A stretch of 7,445 bases of DNA from an uncultured Collinsella sp. GTDB lineage: Bacteria > Actinomycetota > Coriobacteriia > Coriobacteriales > Coriobacteriaceae. The stretch spans positions 1-7,445 of the forward strand of contig USDH01000076.1 in assembly GCA_900553415.1 (NCBI GenBank). Reading direction: 5' to 3'. Positions 6,016 to 7,445 of this stretch are shown here, in pieces; positions within the stretch are counted from its first letter, which is position 1; each line of letters starts with the position of its first letter. The notes beneath the pieces are model-generated. The model was not told where the DNA came from, searched no databases, and worked only from the letters and a program-made list of their open reading frames with translations. A program made the translations under genes and the position numbers.

Positions 6016-6088
6016 CTCGTGAAAGTCGCGTCTGCGCGCATGGACGGCTCGTGAGCGGGTACACGGCTGTAGTAACATAGCTTCTGTC

Positions 6089-6104
6089 CGCGGGCGTGCC
6101 CGCG
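6089..6104 (+). promoter_or_regulatory. GC-rich hairpin in the Nfu gene leader
   Basis: CGCGGGC (6089-6095) pairs with GCCCGCG (6098-6104), giving a 6-7 bp stem with a tight loop. TTATTGTG follows, and the ribosome binding site begins eleven bases further. A weak -10 candidate (TAACAT, 6073-6078) lies just upstream. It could be a leader structure or a weak terminator for the preceding gene. Confidence 0.35.
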
Positions 6105-6114
6105 TTATTGTGAG

Positions 6115-6121
6115 AAAGGAG
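6115..6121 (+). promoter_or_regulatory. Ribosome binding site supporting a GTG start
   Basis: AAAGGAG is followed by five bases (CCCCT) and then GTG at 6127. No in-frame ATG is available near the N terminus of the conserved domain, so this site decides the GTG start. Confidence 0.8.
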
Positions 6122-6126
6122 CCCCT

Positions 6127-6405
6127 GTGGCTGTTAACGAAGAGCTGCTTAAGAAGGTTCTTGAAGAGATTCGCCCTAACCTGCAGGCCGATGGCGGCGA
6201 TATGGAGTATGTGGGCGTTGCCGACGAGGGCGTCGTCAAACTGGAGCTGCAGGGCGCTTGCGCCGGCTGCCCCATGAGCTCGCTGACCCTGTCCATGGGT
6301 ATTGAGCGCATCCTGAAGGAGCATGTGCCCGGCGTTACCCGTGTTGAGCAGGTCAATGCCTCCGGCGAGACCGACGACCTGTACGACGAGTACGCGCCGT
6401 TCTAA
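6127..6405 (+). CDS. NifU C-terminal-domain (Nfu-type) iron-sulfur protein
   Basis: This 92-residue protein is a stand-alone Nfu domain, which carries [4Fe-4S] clusters and hands them to target apoproteins in the cytosol. The N-terminal helix and IRPNLQADGGDMEYV block (about 15-29) are the family signature. The cluster ligands are Cys45 and Cys48 in GACAGCPMSSLT; two subunits share one cluster. A helix with SMGIERILKEHVPGV (about 56-70) follows, then a short acidic tail ending DEYAPF. Neither the NifU scaffold domain nor an A-type domain is fused, and length is normal for the short form. It starts with GTG behind AAAGGAG. Other Fe-S assembly genes are not in the window, and the lgt gene follows after 109 nt. 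Confidence 0.94.
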   Translation: MAVNEELLKKVLEEIRPNLQADGGDMEYVGVADEGVVKLELQGACAGCPMSSLTLSMGIERILKEHVPGVTRVEQVNASGETDDLYDEYAPF

Positions 6406-6416
6406 GATGCGAAAGC

Positions 6417-6436
6417 TGCGGAAGGCATACTCCGCA
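6417..6436 (+). promoter_or_regulatory. Small hairpin after the Nfu gene
   Basis: TGCGGA (6417-6422) pairs with TCCGCA (6431-6436) across an 8-nt loop, beginning 11 nt after the stop codon. No U-run follows, so it is at best a weak terminator or an mRNA 3'-end protector. Confidence 0.3.
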
Positions 6437-6454
6437 TAGACGTTACGCCCAAAT

Positions 6455-6487
6455 ATGCGGCTGCGAGCGCAAGGCCCGCGGCCGCAT
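6455..6487 (+). promoter_or_regulatory. Leader hairpin upstream of lgt
   Basis: ATGCGGC (6455-6461) pairs with GCCGCAT (6481-6487), enclosing a GC-rich 19-nt loop with further pairing options (TGCG and CGCA). TTTGTATG follows. It could be a weak terminator between the Nfu gene and lgt, or a leader structure. It covers the upstream extension of the lgt frame, which supports the later start. Confidence 0.4.
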
Positions 6488-6502
6488 TTGTATGTAGGGA
6501 GT

Positions 6503-6508
6503 AGGAGG
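6503..6508 (+). promoter_or_regulatory. Ribosome binding site fixing the lgt start
   Basis: AGGAGG is followed by six bases and then ATG at 6515. The in-frame ATG at 6455 lies within a hairpin arm and has no such site. Confidence 0.82.
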
Positions 6509-6514
6509 GTCGAC

Positions 6515-7336
6515 ATGCTCAACGACTTCTACCATATGCTTGATCCCGTCGCGATTTCGGCGGGGCCCATCACGATTTACTGGTATGGTCTGGCCTATGT
6601 GGTCGGCGCCCTGCTCACGGCGGTCGTCATGTACCGCACGCAGCGTCGCTGGGGCTTTAACATCACGATTGATGACCTGACGAGTGTCGTGGTCGGCGTG
6701 GTCTTTGGCCTCATTATCGGTGCGCGCCTGTTCTACGTCATCTTTTACGGCGACGGCTACTACTGGGCACATCCGCTCGAGATCTTTGCCACCAACGAGG
6801 GCGGCATGAGCTTCCATGGCGGTTTGGTGGGCGGCATTATCGGCGGCATCATCGTGTGCCGCATGTATAAACTCGACGCATGGACTTTGGCAGACCTTGC
6901 CGTCATAGGCGCGCCGCTGGCCTTGTGCCTGGGCCGTTGTGCCAACTTTGTCAACGGTGAGCTGTGGGGCAAGCCGACCGATCTGCCCTGGGGCGTGGTC
7001 TTCGGTGGCACCGCGGGCGATATGCCGCGCCATCCATCCCAACTCTACGAGGCATTTCTCGAGGGCATTGTGCTCTTTTGCATCTTGCAGGTGCTCAGTC
7101 GCAAAAAACCGCTGCTGCCCCAGGGTACGTTTATGGGTGTGTTTGTGATGGGTTACGGCATCGTCCGCTTCCTCGTCGAGTTCGTGCGCGTGCCCGACGC
7201 CCAGCTTGGCTATCTGCTGGGCGGCGTCATCACCATGGGCCAGCTGCTGAGTCTGCCACTCGTGATTGCGGGCCTGGCGCTCATCATCATTGCCCTCCGC
7301 CGCAACCGTCCCCAGCGCATCTACCTCGACGCCTAG
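6515..7336 (+). CDS. lgt: Prolipoprotein diacylglyceryl transferase
   Basis: This 273-residue inner-membrane enzyme moves a diacylglyceryl group from phosphatidylglycerol to the lipobox cysteine of prolipoproteins, the first step in lipoprotein maturation. Family landmarks are YWYGLAYVVG (about 22-31), GARLFYVIFY (69-78), the MSFHGGLVGG loop with His101 (98-107), the signature GRCANFVNGELWG (140-152), RHPSQLYE (172-179) and YGIVRFLVEFVRVPDAQLGYL (214-234), whose arginines are essential in the family. Several hydrophobic helices alternate with these loops, in line with the seven-span topology. The signature reads GRCAN where GRIGN or GRLGN is usual, but the Arg and both Asn are kept. The length is typical. 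ATG 6515 is chosen for its AGGAGG site; the extra 20 residues of the longer frame are Arg-rich and unlike the family's N terminus. Confidence 0.96.
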   Translation: MLNDFYHMLDPVAISAGPITIYWYGLAYVVGALLTAVVMYRTQRRWGFNITIDDLTSVVVGVVFGLIIGARLFYVIFYGDGYYWAHPLEIFATNEGGMSFHGGLVGGIIGGIIVCRMYKLDAWTLADLAVIGAPLALCLGRCANFVNGELWGKPTDLPWGVVFGGTAGDMPRHPSQLYEAFLEGIVLFCILQVLSRKKPLLPQGTFMGVFVMGYGIVRFLVEFVRVPDAQLGYLLGGVITMGQLLSLPLVIAGLALIIIALRRNRPQRIYLDA

Positions 7337-7383
7337 CCACCACATGCCATTACAAAGGGGATAGTCACCTTGGTGGTGGTTTT
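7337..7383 (+). terminator. Candidate terminator after lgt
   Basis: CCACCAC (7337-7343) pairs with GTGGTGG (7373-7379), and TTTT (7380-7383) follows at once. Inside, AAGGGGA and TCACCTT can pair with one mismatch around TAG, stacking under the outer stem. The stem starts directly after the stop codon. The long bulge makes it less regular than the two terminators at 2466-2557. Confidence 0.55.
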
Positions 7384-7421
7384 GCCGGGCAACGATGACA
7401 GAACCGTAACGTTTCCCCAGA

Positions 7422-7444
7422 TAAAACCTGCCAAAATAAACCTG
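7422..7444. repeat. Direct repeat TAAAACCTG / TAAACCTG at the window end
   Basis: TAAAACCTG (7422-7430) and TAAACCTG (7437-7444) are tandem half-sites about 15 bp apart, on one face of the helix with a slightly long turn. They lie in AT-richer DNA after the lgt terminator, possibly upstream of the next gene, and may extend beyond the window. Confidence 0.35.
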
Positions 7445-7445
7445 T

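Noticed and set aside
5457..6041. A 194-codon antisense frame across the deaminase gene
   Set aside because: It is a shadow of the GC-rich coding strand; the + frame has the zinc motifs HAE and PCxxC.
6443..7345. A 300-codon antisense frame across lgt
   Set aside because: It mirrors lgt, is rich in His/Asp/Gln without any motif, and lacks a ribosome binding site. Lgt itself carries the family motifs.

Overview
The window is GC-rich (60-nt lines counted by hand reach about 72% GC in coding DNA). It carries six protein-coding genes. A Coriobacteriia-type actinobacterium, such as a Collinsella relative, fits best. The grounds are the GC content, clear GGAGG-type ribosome binding sites, an LAxTG-type sortase signal on a coiled-coil surface protein, and the mix of housekeeping genes. 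The taxonomic call is an inference.

Positions 1-2399 (+) hold the 3' part of a large surface protein whose start lies outside the window. It has an alanine-rich coiled coil, a CAP/SCP-like domain, a second and much longer coiled coil, a Pro/Ala/Lys wall linker, and a C-terminal LAQTG sorting signal. The layout resembles SEC10/PgrA surface-exclusion-type adhesins. Two terminators, one for each strand, sit at 2466-2503 and 2518-2557 and separate it from a convergent OPT-family transporter (2599-4302, -).

The OPT gene and coaX (type III pantothenate kinase, 4494-5345, +) diverge from a 191-nt region. That region has a TATACT -10 candidate on each strand, an AGTCAT-N6-ATGACT dyad between them, and two overlapping hairpins in the OPT leader. 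After coaX come a dCMP deaminase (5430-5954), a small Nfu-type Fe-S protein with a GTG start (6127-6405), and lgt (6515-7336). All are on + and separated by 84-172 nt gaps that hold their own promoter or hairpin signals. They look like neighbouring housekeeping genes more than one tight operon. Their roles are CoA synthesis, dUMP supply for thymidylate, Fe-S cluster delivery and lipoprotein modification.

I found no CRISPR array, tRNA, rRNA, transposase or phage gene. No multi-gene undescribed system is evident. The most unusual content is the surface protein and the OPT/coaX control region. No gene-free stretch exceeds 300 nt.
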